Source: Neocallimastix lanati (nom. inval.) (lineage: Eukaryota > Neocallimastigomycota > Neocallimastigomycetes > Neocallimastigales > Neocallimastigaceae). From it: a DNA stretch of 52,500 nt. The stretch spans positions 215,001 through 267,500 of the forward strand of contig JACVTC010000072.1 of assembly GCA_016946835.1 (NCBI GenBank). The letters run 5' to 3'. The position numbers were made by a program, and so were the translations under genes. The notes beneath the pieces are model-generated. The model made no database searches, was not told where the DNA came from, and worked only from the letters and a program-made list of their open reading frames with translations. Positions 12,445 to 22,483 of this stretch are shown here, piece by piece. Within the stretch, counting starts at the first letter, position 1. The number at the start of each line of letters is the position of its first letter.

Positions 12445-13172
12445 TTATATTATTTTATTTTATTTCTATTTCTATTTCTATTTTAATTTTATTTTTTTTT
12501 TTTTTTTTTTTATATTTTATACTTTTTTATTTTATTTTATTTTATTTTATTTTATTGTATATCACTTTATTTTGTTTTATTTTTGTTTTACCTGTTTCTT
12601 TTCATTATTATTTTCTTTATATATATAATATATTTATTAGTTGTTTTCTTTACGATGAATAGTTTAATTTTTCCCCATTATATTAAACAATAAAAAAAAA
12701 GATATTTATCAAATATATATATATATATTTTATTTTATTTTTACTATTTTACTTTTTTTGTTAGATTAATTTAATTTTTTTTATATATATAATAAAAAGA
12801 TTTTAATTCAATTTATACATTCTATTTTTTTTTATTGTTTTTTGTTTTTTTTTTTTTTTTGTTTTTTTTGTTTTTTTGTTTTTTTTGTTTTTTGTTTTTT
12901 GTTTTTTGTTTTTTGTTTCTTGTTTTTGGTTTTTTGTATTTGTTTTTTATTTTTTATTTTTTATTTTTTATTTTTGGTTTTGCTTTTTTTTTTTTTTTTT
13001 TGCTTTGATGTTATCTTTCTAAAATAATTTATTTCATTTGTATTTATTTATTTATTTATTTTTATTCTTTTTAATTTAAATTATTTTTTTTTTATTTTTT
13101 ATTAAATTATAGTTTAAAAATAATAAAAAAAAATAAAATAAAAAAAAAAAGAATTTAAGCAGCAAGGAAAGA
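8374..13172. other. 4.8 kb gene-free A/T-rich interval
   Basis: No credible coding region on either strand. The open frames are low complexity (Phe/Tyr/Ile runs from T-rich sequence). It holds many homopolymers, simple repeats (for example TTTTG-rich sequence at 12.84-13.0 kb), ATATAT stretches and one dispersed repeat (11.77-11.95 kb, listed separately). A short G/C-containing patch, GCGAAGCTAAGCAGTG, stands out at about 9401-9416 between two A-runs. I cannot assign it. Confidence 0.5.
11770..11945. repeat. Dispersed non-coding repeat, copy 1
   Basis: The reverse complement of this block aligns by eye with 16130-16260: shared landmarks are ATATTCAAACCTTAATTAAT, ATTCAAACATA(A/G)ATTAATGT and GATTTTATAAT. 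The two copies are in opposite orientation. No coding capacity is seen. It could be the remnant of a small transposon or of a duplicated gene flank. Confidence 0.55.
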
Positions 13173-13952
13173 TTATTTTTCCAAACTGTAAATTGGAACA
13201 CCTGGAATAAGAATTGGTGTGGTTTTAATGTATTTTTGATACTTTTCATCTTCTCCGTAGGACTTGTTTTGTCTAATTTCAAGAGTACGGGCAGCAGCAA
13301 GCATAACAAAAGTAATGCAAACATAACCGAAAAGAGCAGCACTCCATTGCCAGAAACCGCGGTAGGCTGGAATACCAGAAACGAAAACACCAGTCCAAAC
13401 TAAAATTTCACCAAGGTAATTTGGACAACGAACAATTTGATAGAGACCAGTGCTAACAAAACTGGTTGGATTAACCTTCTTAGCGTTATACTTTTGTTGA
13501 TCAGCAAGACTTTCTATGACAGCTCCAGAGGTACTTAAAAGGAAACCAAGACAGAGCATAAGGTCATTGGAAGTTCCGTTCTTAACTCTAAATAAAATTG
13601 GAGCAACTTCACAGGCATAGATAAGAGCACATCCAAGCCACATAGGACACATAGCAGAGAAGGACATATTAGAATTACCAGTATATACATCCTTAATTTT
13701 GTTTTGGTAGGATTCCTTCTTTCCACGAAGATAAATGTAAATACCAAGTCTAGCACTGTAAATCATAATGACAATGGTAAGAATAGTAGTAATTAAACCC
13801 ATACTACCCTTGTACATTATAAGGATGGTAAGAGCATCAGCAAAAACAGACAAGGTATAACCGAAAGTAACAAAGTAATTAGATTTAATAAAACCGACGG
13901 AATCAGCAAGAGCAGCAACTAAATAGATAATAAGAAAAGCTGGTAAATGCAT
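13173..13952 (-). CDS. DUF1295 / steroid 5-alpha-reductase-like membrane protein, second paralogue
   Basis: 259 residues, single frame, ATG at 13952-13950. It is colinear with the protein encoded at 7585-8373 without large gaps: the same N-terminal hydrophobic hairpins, the same ACEV segment around 113-116 and DQQKYNAKK at 151-159. The signature GLYQIVRCPNYLGEILVW has R175 and E182, and the C-terminus reads TLEIRQNKSYGEDEKYQKY. The divergence is spread along the protein while the signature is kept, so both copies look functional. Its last residues are SLEK instead of TFGNQA, so the C-terminal tails differ. It is probably an ER or other internal membrane enzyme acting on a lipid; the reaction is not deducible. 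Nothing resembling an operon: each copy has its own A/T-rich flanks. Confidence 0.9.
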   Translation of the reverse strand: MHLPAFLIIYLVAALADSVGFIKSNYFVTFGYTLSVFADALTILIMYKGSMGLITTILTIVIMIYSARLGIYIYLRGKKESYQNKIKDVYTGNSNMSFSAMCPMWLGCALIYACEVAPILFRVKNGTSNDLMLCLGFLLSTSGAVIESLADQQKYNAKKVNPTSFVSTGLYQIVRCPNYLGEILVWTGVFVSGIPAYRGFWQWSAALFGYVCITFVMLAAARTLEIRQNKSYGEDEKYQKYIKTTPILIPGVPIYSLEK

Positions 13953-14161
13953 TTTGGTAATTAATTTTAAAATTTTTGTATATTTATAAAATTATTTTAT
14001 TTTTGAATTTTTCTTTTTTTTTTTTCAAATGATTTTTGAAATTTTTAATTATTTTGATTTTTTTTCTTTTATTATTTTATTGTTTTTATTTTTTCTTTGA
14101 TTGATTTTCAATCTTTTTTTTTTTTTTTTTTTGATTTTGATTTAAATTTGATTTAAATATC

Positions 14162-14201
<40 letters not shown>

Positions 14202-15919
14202 TTTTTTTTGATTAAATAATAATTGTATGAGAAAAGCTTATTTAAAAAAAAAAAAATAAAAATAATTATTCAATTTAATTTTATTTAATTTAATCTAAAA
14301 AAATTAATTTAAAATACTAAACCCTATATTATTATATAGATACATATATCGGAATATATTATTATAATATATTCTGATTTTATTAAAAGTATAAAATATA
14401 TAGATTAAAAAAAAATATTTATACAAATTTATTAATATAAATAAAAAAATTAAATATTAAAAATTAAAAAAAAAAAAAATACAATTCATTCTATAATCCA
14501 TAAATTAATTAATTAATAAATTAATAAATTAATAAATAAATATATATAAATAAATAATTATATATATATATGAATTATTTACCTTAACAAATTAAATAAT
14601 AAACCTTAACTATAAATTAAAATAAATAATAATAATTAGTAAATGATACTGTTTGTCTTTTGTTTGAAACAAATACAGTATTCTTTGTAGTACTGTAGGA
14701 TTAATAGATATATAGCTTTTATTCAATATTTAAAAGATTAATTTAACTTATAAAAGCAAAAAAATCAATATGAAATAATTGTAAATTAGCTTTCATTAAC
14801 TTTTTTCTGGTGATTATAATTATATCATTATATTATATAAATATTATAATTTATATTAAATAATCAATCATTATAAAATAAAATAGACTTTTTTTTTTTT
14901 TTTTTTTAAAAAAAAAATTAAAAAATAAGAAATAAGATATGAATAAACAAATGAATTTTATAAAATGTTTTTTAATTTTTATTTTCAAATAAATAGCTTA
15001 AATTTAGATTAAAGGTTAATTTAAAATTATAACAGACATTCAAATATCTTTTCAACTATTAAATACTACAAATTACATCAATTGTATAGAGTTACTATTT
15101 ATTATTAAGGTTGATTTATTCTTTATTCTTTATTCTTTATTTATTTATTATTATTAAATTATTACTATATGTCAATTATGACTTTTTATTATATATTATT
15201 TATATAATTAATTTATTTATTTATATGATTTATATGATTTAGGATATTGTCAACATTTTATTGTAATTTTATTTTCAATATTTTAATTCTTTTTTTTTTT
15301 TTTTTTAAAGGAACTGCAACTTAATAATAAAAACTGAAACTTGATAATATTTATTTGCGAAGTTGTTAAGAATTATTCTTTTACAATTTATTTAATCTTT
15401 TTCTTATTTTTCTTATTTTTTTATTATGTTTTATATTTTTTCTATTATTTATTTTTTTATTTTTTTTTTTTTTTTTGTTTATATTATATATATATATATA
15501 TATTTTGTTTATATTTTTTATTTTTTTTTATTTGTTTATATTTTTTATTTGTTTATATTTTTTTATTTTATTTTTTTTTGTGCATCTTTATTTAATTTTT
15601 ATTTATTTATTTATTTTTTGTTTGAAATTTTATTATTTATTTTTTTTTTTTATTTATCAAAGTTTTTAAACATTTAATGCTTCATTGTTTTACTATTTTA
15701 ATTCTATTAACAAAAAAATAAAAGAAAAAAAGTCAAAAATTTAAAAAAAAGCTTATTTAATAATAAAAATAATTGAATAATAAATAATAAATAATAAATA
15801 ATAAATAATTGAATAATATATATGAAATAGAAATGTCCACTTTTTATAATAATGAATAATAATTAAATAAACAAAAAAAAAATATCTCTATTGTTCTTAT
15901 ACTATTTTTTTTTTTTTTA
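13953..15919. other. 2 kb gene-free A/T-rich interval
   Basis: No credible gene. Frames at 15341-15677 encode only Phe/Tyr/Ile from T-runs. Small dyads are visible: GGAATATATTAT next to ATAATATATTC at about 14350-14378, and ATACTGTTTGT facing ACAAATACAGTAT at about 14648-14683. They could be short transposon ends or just A/T-rich chance. Confidence 0.45.
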
Positions 15920-16118
15920 TTTCTTTTATAATAGGATTCCATTGAAATTATATTTCTCTTATAATAGGATTCCATTGAAATTATATTTCTCTTATAATAG
16001 GATTCCATTGAAATTATATTTCTCTTATAATAGGATTCCATTGAAATTATATTTCTCTTATAATAGGATTCCATTGAAATTATATTTCTCTTATAATAGG
16101 ATTCCATTGAAATTATAT
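15920..16118. repeat. 33-bp tandem repeat, six copies
   Basis: Six head-to-tail copies of a 33-base unit with the core TAATAGGATTCCATTGAAAT. The last five are identical by eye and the first differs at one base. Because 33 is a multiple of three, the array is open in several frames and gives an 11-residue repeat on both strands (for example NIISMESYYKR on the minus strand). There is no supporting start context, so I do not call it a gene. Confidence 0.9.
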
Positions 16119-16129
16119 TCATATATTTA

Positions 16130-16440
16130 TAAAATCATTGAGTTTTGATATAAAATGAAATATTCAAACCTTAATTAATATAAAATATTTTTTATTATTC
16201 AAACATAAATTAATGTTATAAATCAAATTTAAATCAAGTGATTTTATAATGTTCTTGATAAGTGAGTTGATCTTTAAATATTAATTACTTTGATTAAATA
16301 ATAAAAGAAATTTATATTTAATTATATTTAATAAAATAAAATATAAATTTCGTTTATTTTTTAATCAAAGTAATAATTTTTAATGGAGTGGTCTTATATT
16401 TCAATAGTTGATATAATGAATATTTCTCTATCTTAGTATT
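16130..16440. repeat. Dispersed repeat copy 2 with an internal hairpin
   Basis: The left part (16130-16260) is the inverse counterpart of 11770-11945. The right part contains an inverted repeat: about 16281-16320 (ATTACTTTGATTAAATAATA ... AAATTTATATTT) pairs with about 16340-16383 (AAATATAAATTTCG ... TAATCAAAGTAAT). The stem is roughly 40 bp with mismatches and a loop of about 20. It may be a small foldback or MITE insertion inside the repeat. Confidence 0.55.
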
Positions 16441-16442
16441 GT

Positions 16443-16700
16443 TTACTCATATATTAAATGATGATGATTAAGTATTGTTAATCGCAACAATGACAACAAA
16501 ATATATAAGCAATTACACTCCAGACGTCGCTTAAACCAACTTATAACTTGTTCTTCAATGTTATCTTCCTCATTATTATCATTTTCTAATTCATAATCAT
16601 GTGTTTCGTGATATGAGCTTGAATTATGTGTATTTTCATCGTTATAGTCATTTTTATTACCGTCCAAATAGAAATAATAAAATTTATAGCGTAAACCCAT
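16443..16700 (-). CDS. Small Asp/Glu/Asn-rich hypothetical protein
   Basis: 85 residues with an ATG at 16700-16698. I do not recognise the family. The N-terminus (MGLRYKFYYFYLDG) is basic and aromatic, residues about 15-50 are acidic and Asn/His/Ser rich, and the C-terminal third (about 51-85) is a hydrophobic helix-like stretch (CLYILLSLLRLTIL) after WFKRRLECNC. Base composition is clearly less A/T-rich than the surroundings and the sequence is not low-complexity in DNA terms, which argues for a real or recently lost gene. No intron signals are obvious. It could be a fragment of a larger gene or a mobile element. Confidence 0.45.
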   Translation of the reverse strand: MGLRYKFYYFYLDGNKNDYNDENTHNSSSYHETHDYELENDNNEEDNIEEQVISWFKRRLECNCLYILLSLLRLTILNHHHLIYE

Positions 16701-18804
16701 GTTTTAATTATACTCTTTTTATTTTATATTTATCTTTGTGTAGTTATTAAGTATTTCCTCTAATAATAACAATTAATATTTATAATATTTAAAATATAAA
16801 AATTCATTAAATAGTTTTTTTTTAATCACAGGAACAACTAATTAAATAGTTAATTATATGCAAATTACATAAAAATCAAATATTCTCTCTGAAATAAGAG
16901 AAAGGTGAGAAAGTTGTTAGGTAGTTTTAAAATGTCAAATCAAGTATTAATTATTTTTTATTTGAACCAATTCATATGTAATTATAATAATAAAACTAAA
17001 TAAATAATTTAATAATAATACTTGAATAAATTTAAAAAAATTAACTCCAACACTATATCAATTTATAATATATTAAACTTTTTATTATTCACAGTTTTAT
17101 ATATTATTTATTATTTATTATTTATTATTTATTATTTATTATTTATTATTTATTAATAAATACTCTTTTTATTATTTATTATTTATTATTTATTATTTAT
17201 TATTTATTAATAAATACTCTTTTTATTATTTATTATTTATTATTTATTAATAAATACTCTTTTTATTATTTATTATTTATTAATAAATACTCTTTTTATT
17301 ATTTATTATTTATTATTTATTAATAAATACTCTTTTTATTATTTAATTATTTATTATTTAATTATTTATTTTGTCAATGATTTAGTTCATTTATTTTTTA
17401 TGTATTAAAAATACATTTATTAAATTAAATAAAATTTAATAAATTAAAAAAGAAAATGAATAAAAAAAAAGTAAAAAAATGAAAAAAAAGTTTATTTAAT
17501 ATAAAAATCGAAATGAATTCTGTTGAGGTAGTACAAATAAAATTAAATAAAATTTTTTAAGACAAAAATAATAAAAAAAAAATTAAATTTTTATTTTTAA
17601 TTTTTTTCTTTTTTTTACTCTTAATTTAATTTATTAAATAAAATTTTAATTAAAAAGGGAAAAAAGAGAAAAAAAAGAGAAAAAAGAAAAAAGAAAAAAG
17701 AAAAATTTTGTTTATAATATGAATTCTGATTATTATTATCAAATAATTAATAAGATTATAATAAATAAATAAAAAAAAATATTTTATTTCTATTTAATAA
17801 TATAAATTCTATAAATATTAATATATATTTTAAATATTTTAAATATTTTAAATATTTTAAATATCACCATTTTAATTATTCTGTTTATATTTATACATAC
17901 ATTTCACTTTTAATATTTTGACTAAAACTTTTTATTTTAAAGAAAAGCCTACACATTACAAAAAAAAAAAAAAAAAAAAAAAAAAGAAATAAATAATAAA
18001 TAATTTAAAAAATAATAAAATGTGAAAATAAAAACACATTTTCATATTTTTTAATGAATTGATGTTTCATAGATGAATATTCATTTTTTTTTTAAAAAAA
18101 AATAACAAATATAAATTTTTTTTTATTATTATTAAAAGAGCGACCTTTTCTTTTCTTTTTTTTTTTTTTTTCTTTCTTTCTTTCTTTCTTATATATATAA
18201 TATAAATTAATTATCAGAATGAAATCCAGTGAAAGTATCCAGAATATATCCATCAAACATAAAACATCCTTTTTGTGTTTTTGTGTTTATTTTTCTTGTT
18301 TCCATTTAAAACTATATATATAGAAAAAAAAAAAAGACACAAAAATAAAAATTTTATATCAATATAGAATTATTATTATTATAATTTTTTTTAGTTAACG
18401 TGGCCTCAATAAACACAAAAATAATATTTAATATTAATAATAATTATTAATTATTAATGTTTTAGATAATTAATTTTTAAAATAATTTAAAAAAAAAAAT
18501 TTTTTTTTTTTAAATCATATATTATATTTAATTAAAATAAAAATACAAATAAATTAAAATAAAATAAATTTTTTTTTTTGGTAATTTTAAAAAAATAGTA
18601 AGGAAAATATTTTAAATAGAGTAAAAGATCATCGTATTTAATAAATATAGATATAAATAAATATAGATATATAATAAATATAGATATTAAGAGATTATAT
18701 TATATAATCCATGGTGTTGGGTTCACTTTTTTTTATTCTTCCATTATTTTTCATTCATTTAGAATTTTGATTAAATATGAAGAAATTAAATAATTGATTA
18801 TAAA

Positions 18805-18835
<31 letters not shown>

Positions 18836-19240
18836 TATTTTTTTTTTGGAAATAATTTTTTTATTATAAATATATTAGGCATATTGATAATTTAAAAACA
18901 TTTTTATATATTTAAACAAAATTAGATGTTTCTTAAAATATATATATATATGTATATATACATATATATATATTTTTATAAATAATTTATTTTAGGATGG
19001 TTTTCTATATTCATCTTTATATTATAATTTTTAATTTATAATTCATATACTTTTATAATTGAATCTATAAAATATATATTATGGATTTATATATATATAA
19101 AACTATAATGGAATTAATAATAATAATAATAATAAATCTTTTATTAGATTCTTTGACTAGATACAAGATTTATTATATATTGTAACATTTTTTTTTTTTA
19201 AAAAAAGGTTTCTCGTCACCAAAAGAATACATTTTTTATG
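16701..19240. other. 2.5 kb gene-free A/T-rich interval
   Basis: No coding region seen. It contains the 17.1-17.4 kb tandem array, (AAAATATTTT)-like repeats at 17.83-17.87 kb, and T/C-rich tracts near 18150-18190. A less A/T-biased patch at about 18200-18310 (ATCAGAATGAAATCCAGTG and following) matches nothing else in the window. Confidence 0.45.
17095..17395. repeat. Higher-order TTATTATTTA repeat
   Basis: Runs of the 7-mer TTATTAT/TTATTTA are interrupted at decreasing intervals by the block AATAAATACTCTTTTT, which occurs five times (about 17155, 17210, 17250, 17285 and 17325). This gives a higher-order structure. No coding potential. Confidence 0.85.
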
Positions 19241-19602
19241 CTTTATATTTGTATTTCAACTATTTATTTTATTTTATTTTATTTTATTCAATCTGTACTT
19301 TATATTTATATGTACTTTATACTTATATGTACTTTATATTTATATGTACTTTATATTTATATGTACTTTATATTTAATTTCAACTATTTATTTTATTTTA
19401 TTCAATATGTACTTTATATTTATATGTACTTTATATTTATATGTACTTTATATTTAATTTCAACTATTTATTTTATTTTATTCAATATGTACTTTATATT
19501 TATATGTACTTTATATTTAATTTCAACTATTTATTTTATTTTATTTTATTCAATCTGTACTTTATATTTATATTTCAACTATTTATTTTATTTTTATTTG
19601 AA
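19241..19602. repeat. GTACTTTATATT / TATTTTATTTTATTCAAT minisatellite
   Basis: Tandem alternation of TATGTACTTTATATTTA units and a TTTCAACTATTTATTTTATT(TTATT)n-CAAT(C/A)TGTAC unit. The reverse complement of the latter (GTACAGATTGAATAAAATAA...) makes up the core of the foldback-like element at 50.53-51.39 kb. The two arrays are thus one repeat family in opposite orientation near the two ends of the amplified locus. Confidence 0.85.
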
Positions 19603-19879
19603 GTAATTATTAAATTTAATTAATATATGAAATAATATATACTTCATAAAAAAAAATTATATATATTTTGTTATTATTTAAAAAAAATTAATTATATATA
19701 TATATTTATATATTTTATTTTTATATTAATAATGACTTCTAAAAGCTTATTCATTCTATTTGATTATTTGATTCTTACAATAATTTAATAATATTCGTAA
19801 TAAAATAATAATAATTAAAAAATTATGAAATTTTAATTTTATTGTAAAATATTTTATAATTATCAGTTAAAATTTAGGA

Positions 19880-20556
19880 ATAGCTATTGTATCAGTTATT
19901 ATCTTTTGCATAAATGCTTTCTAAAAAGTTTTGAAAAATAAAATTAGAAGTAGCCATATTGATATTCTTTAATTTATTTAAAGTAATTTTTTACTATATT
20001 TTTGATTTATTGTTAATTATCAATTTTATTTAGCGATGAATTTTATTCATTAGCATACATACTATTCAGATAAATCTATCAATGTAATAATTTTTTGACT
20101 TTATATTACATTAACTTAATTTTTCCTTCTTTAAATATGAATTCCATATATGATTGGTAATATTTTATATCAGTGTATCTCGACCTAAGATTAATGGATC
20201 GATTTTGTCAAATTTTTACATCACTGTCTTATTGACATCATTAATAGTTTCATTAGCTATGCTTTTACATTCAATTTGTTTAAAAAATTTGCATACCATA
20301 AACAATGCCTCTCACAAACATTTATGCTATAATACACCACTTCTGCAGTTGAATTTGCTATATATCGTTTTAGCTTGAAGTTCCTGGAAGTTGTAATATT
20401 TCTCAGCATCATCATTAGAAAATTATAGGTTGACCTTCTTGCTTCTTATTCTTCAGAGTCCTCAGCATAATCTACGTCAACGATGAGATCTTTAGACTTT
20501 TTTCCATTGAAAAATTTTATAACATAATTTTCTATCCCTTTCAAATATTTGAACAT
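19880..20556 (-). pseudogene. Ty1/copia RNase H domain remnant (second lineage)
   Basis: A minus-strand frame from ATG 20556 reads MFKYLKGI, then DLIVDVDYAED, one in-frame stop, EARRSTYNFL and ANSTAEVVYYSINVCERHC followed by LWYANFLNKLN, to a stop at 20257. This is the order found in Ty1/copia RNase H (xYLKGT, DxDxA, RRS-x-x-x-x-F-L, S-x-x-E-x-x-Y-x-x, LW). Further fragments downstream to about 19.88 kb (SMYANE-x-NSSLNK, compare the copia tail TDxxADxxTKxL) look like the end of pol. No LTR was found. Its residues differ strongly from the copia element at 45.3-47.4 kb, so it is another lineage. Confidence 0.7.
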
Positions 20557-20702
20557 ACTCTTTTAACATTTTTTCAAACCTTCATAAATTTTGTTTTTAT
20601 TTGTATACATTGAAAAGATTGAAAAGAAAAAGGAAATATTTCCTCCCCACTATATCAATATTATTAATCAATAATAACATGATTTCAATATTTAATCCTA
20701 TT

Positions 20703-20985
20703 CTATTCCATACTGTCACTACAATATAAGATCTTAGGATTTTTATAGGATTGAATATCATTATTACCATTATTATTATTAGCTCCTACAATCCAATTAA
20801 CACCAATTATTTTTATTCTAATACTATCAATTTTAATAGAATTATATAATGAATAAATAATTTTTAAAAATATTCATTATTTCTCAATATATTAAAACCC
20901 CCATTCAATGTCATAGTTTCCTGTATCTGTAAATGATAATTCAATATTATCACCATCTTCTTTATAAATTATAAAAAAAAAATTA
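20703..20985 (-). pseudogene. Coding-like remnant of unknown family
   Basis: Two minus-strand pieces have protein-like composition. Piece 20985-20892 reads FIIYKEDGDNIELSFTDTGN and YDIEWGF before a stop. Piece 20846-20703 reads NSIKIDSIRIKIIGVNWIVG then an Asn run and SYKNPKILYCSDSME before a stop. They could be two exons of one short gene or a broken gene. I do not recognise the family. Confidence 0.3.
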
Positions 20986-21050
20986 CTCCTCAATTCAATT
21001 CTAAATATTAATTAATTAAATATCAATGAATAATAGATAATCCGAAAGCT

Positions 21051-21341
21051 ACTAAAGATGATATTATGAATAAAAGAGATTTAATAATAAGAATGGCTCT
21101 TCTAATTTTAAATAAAAATTAATTATAAATAAAATTAAAAAAAAAAAAAATTTTTTTCCTTTTTTTTTTTTCTTTATTTATTTAACATAATATATATAAT
21201 TTATCAATTCTAAATAAAATTGTTGCTTATAAAATAAATAAAATAAAAAATGAACATAGACTAAAATTCAATATTTAGTACAATGAATAATAATAATCTT
21301 GAAATATTTAAATTATTAATTGAATATTCAATTAAAATATA
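21051..21341 (+). pseudogene. Ankyrin-like fragments
   Basis: At about 21051-21121 a frame reads KATKDDIMNKRDLIIRMALL and ends in a stop. At 21283-21341 another reads MNNNNLEIFKLLIEYSIK, which has the xxLEIxKLLIE helix of ankyrin repeats. They are out of frame with each other and interrupted by A/T sequence, so at best a decayed repeat gene. Confidence 0.3.
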
Positions 21342-21479
21342 TATATATATTATAAATATATATATAATCAATAAAATAAGTATTAAAGATATAATTTATA
21401 AAATTAATAAATTTTATAGAAATTAAAATATAATTGAAGTAATATTTAGAGATAGATAGTTTTTTATCATTCATGAATT

Positions 21480-22264
21480 AAAAGTAAAATCTAAAAATTA
21501 AAAAATCAATTTTTTCTCATGAAATTTTATTAAATATTAGTTGACCATAAAATTATAGGATCAACTAATATTCATCTGATGATCAAAAAAGATTGGTTCC
21601 AAATATTTATATGTAACTTTCTGAAAAACTGAATATATACTTTTTATTATAATATTTATTTTGATAATTTTTTCATTACTATACATTTATTTTAATATTT
21701 AATGCATATTTAATTATTTAAATTTAATATATCTTAATTATATAATAAAATTTTAATAATTTTTTTTTTTTTTTTTTTTATAATTATTTTTATTTTTATT
21801 TTTTGTTTTTCAAATTTAAAAATTATTAAAATTATTTTTTTATATTTGTTAACAAAATTTATTTGTTACATCTTTTTAAGATTGAAATAGTCAATTTTCA
21901 ATTAATTATAGTAATTAATTATTAACTAATATGACTATATTATTTTTATTATAAAAATATTGATATTATTTAATATTTGAATTTTAAATGTTTATATATT
22001 ATTATTATTATCATTATTATTATAATTACTATTACTATTATTATTATTATTATAATTACTATTACTATTATTATTATTATTATATATTGTTTAAAAGTAA
22101 ATTACATTCATTTATTATTTTTATTATTTATTTTTAATAAATTTCATCGTTATTAATTATATACTTTCTTATATAAATATATTCAATATTTTATTATAAA
22201 ATTAATATCTTAATTATTTCTTAAAAATATTTAAATTAAAATATCGAAATTTATATAAATTCAA

Positions 22265-22297
<33 letters not shown>

Positions 22298-22483
22298 TTA
22301 TTATTTTGTTTTTTTATTTTCTTTATTGAATATTATTTAATCATATATAAAACAAGAAAAAAATCAATAACTAAATTATTTACATTATAAATTATTATTA
22401 CATAGTATAATAATATTTAATTTAATATAAAAACCCAAATATATATTTATAGAAATATTAAATAAAAAAAAAAAATAAAAAAG
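21480..22483. repeat. Duplicated upstream region of methyltransferase-like copy 1
   Basis: About 1 kb upstream of the gene at 22484 is similar by eye to 31.83-32.74 kb and, reversed, to 49.01-49.9 kb. Landmarks are a CAACTAATATTCATCTGATG block, a T-run, GATTGAAATAG(T/C)CAAT, an ATT/TTA microsatellite, AAAAGTAAATT(A/G)CATTCATTT and TTAATCATATATAA. The whole 5' region was therefore copied with the gene. No gene is seen in it. Confidence 0.8.
21537..21638. promoter_or_regulatory. Conserved non-coding block about 0.85 kb upstream of methyltransferase-like copy 1
   Basis: A block of lower A/T content, with TTAGTTGACC facing GGATCAACTAA and then CATCTGATGATCAAAAAAGA and TTGGTTCC, ends in AAAACTGAATATA. 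It recurs upstream of all three methyltransferase-like copies (31898-31995, and reversed at 49761-49866) and is better kept than its surroundings. Function unknown; it could be regulatory, a small RNA or an old repeat. Confidence 0.45.

Noticed and set aside
12842-13027. 61-codon Phe/Cys-rich frame
   Set aside because: It comes from TTTTG/TTTTT simple sequence.
15341-15677. Several overlapping Phe/Tyr/Ile frames
   Set aside because: T-rich low-complexity sequence is open in more than one frame at once, as expected without selection.
15920-16118. CRISPR-like array
   Set aside because: Units are contiguous with no unique spacers and the sequence is eukaryotic.
15844-16148. Frames with an 11-residue repeat on both strands
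   Set aside because: Both arise from the 33-bp tandem array; no start context or flanking coding sequence.
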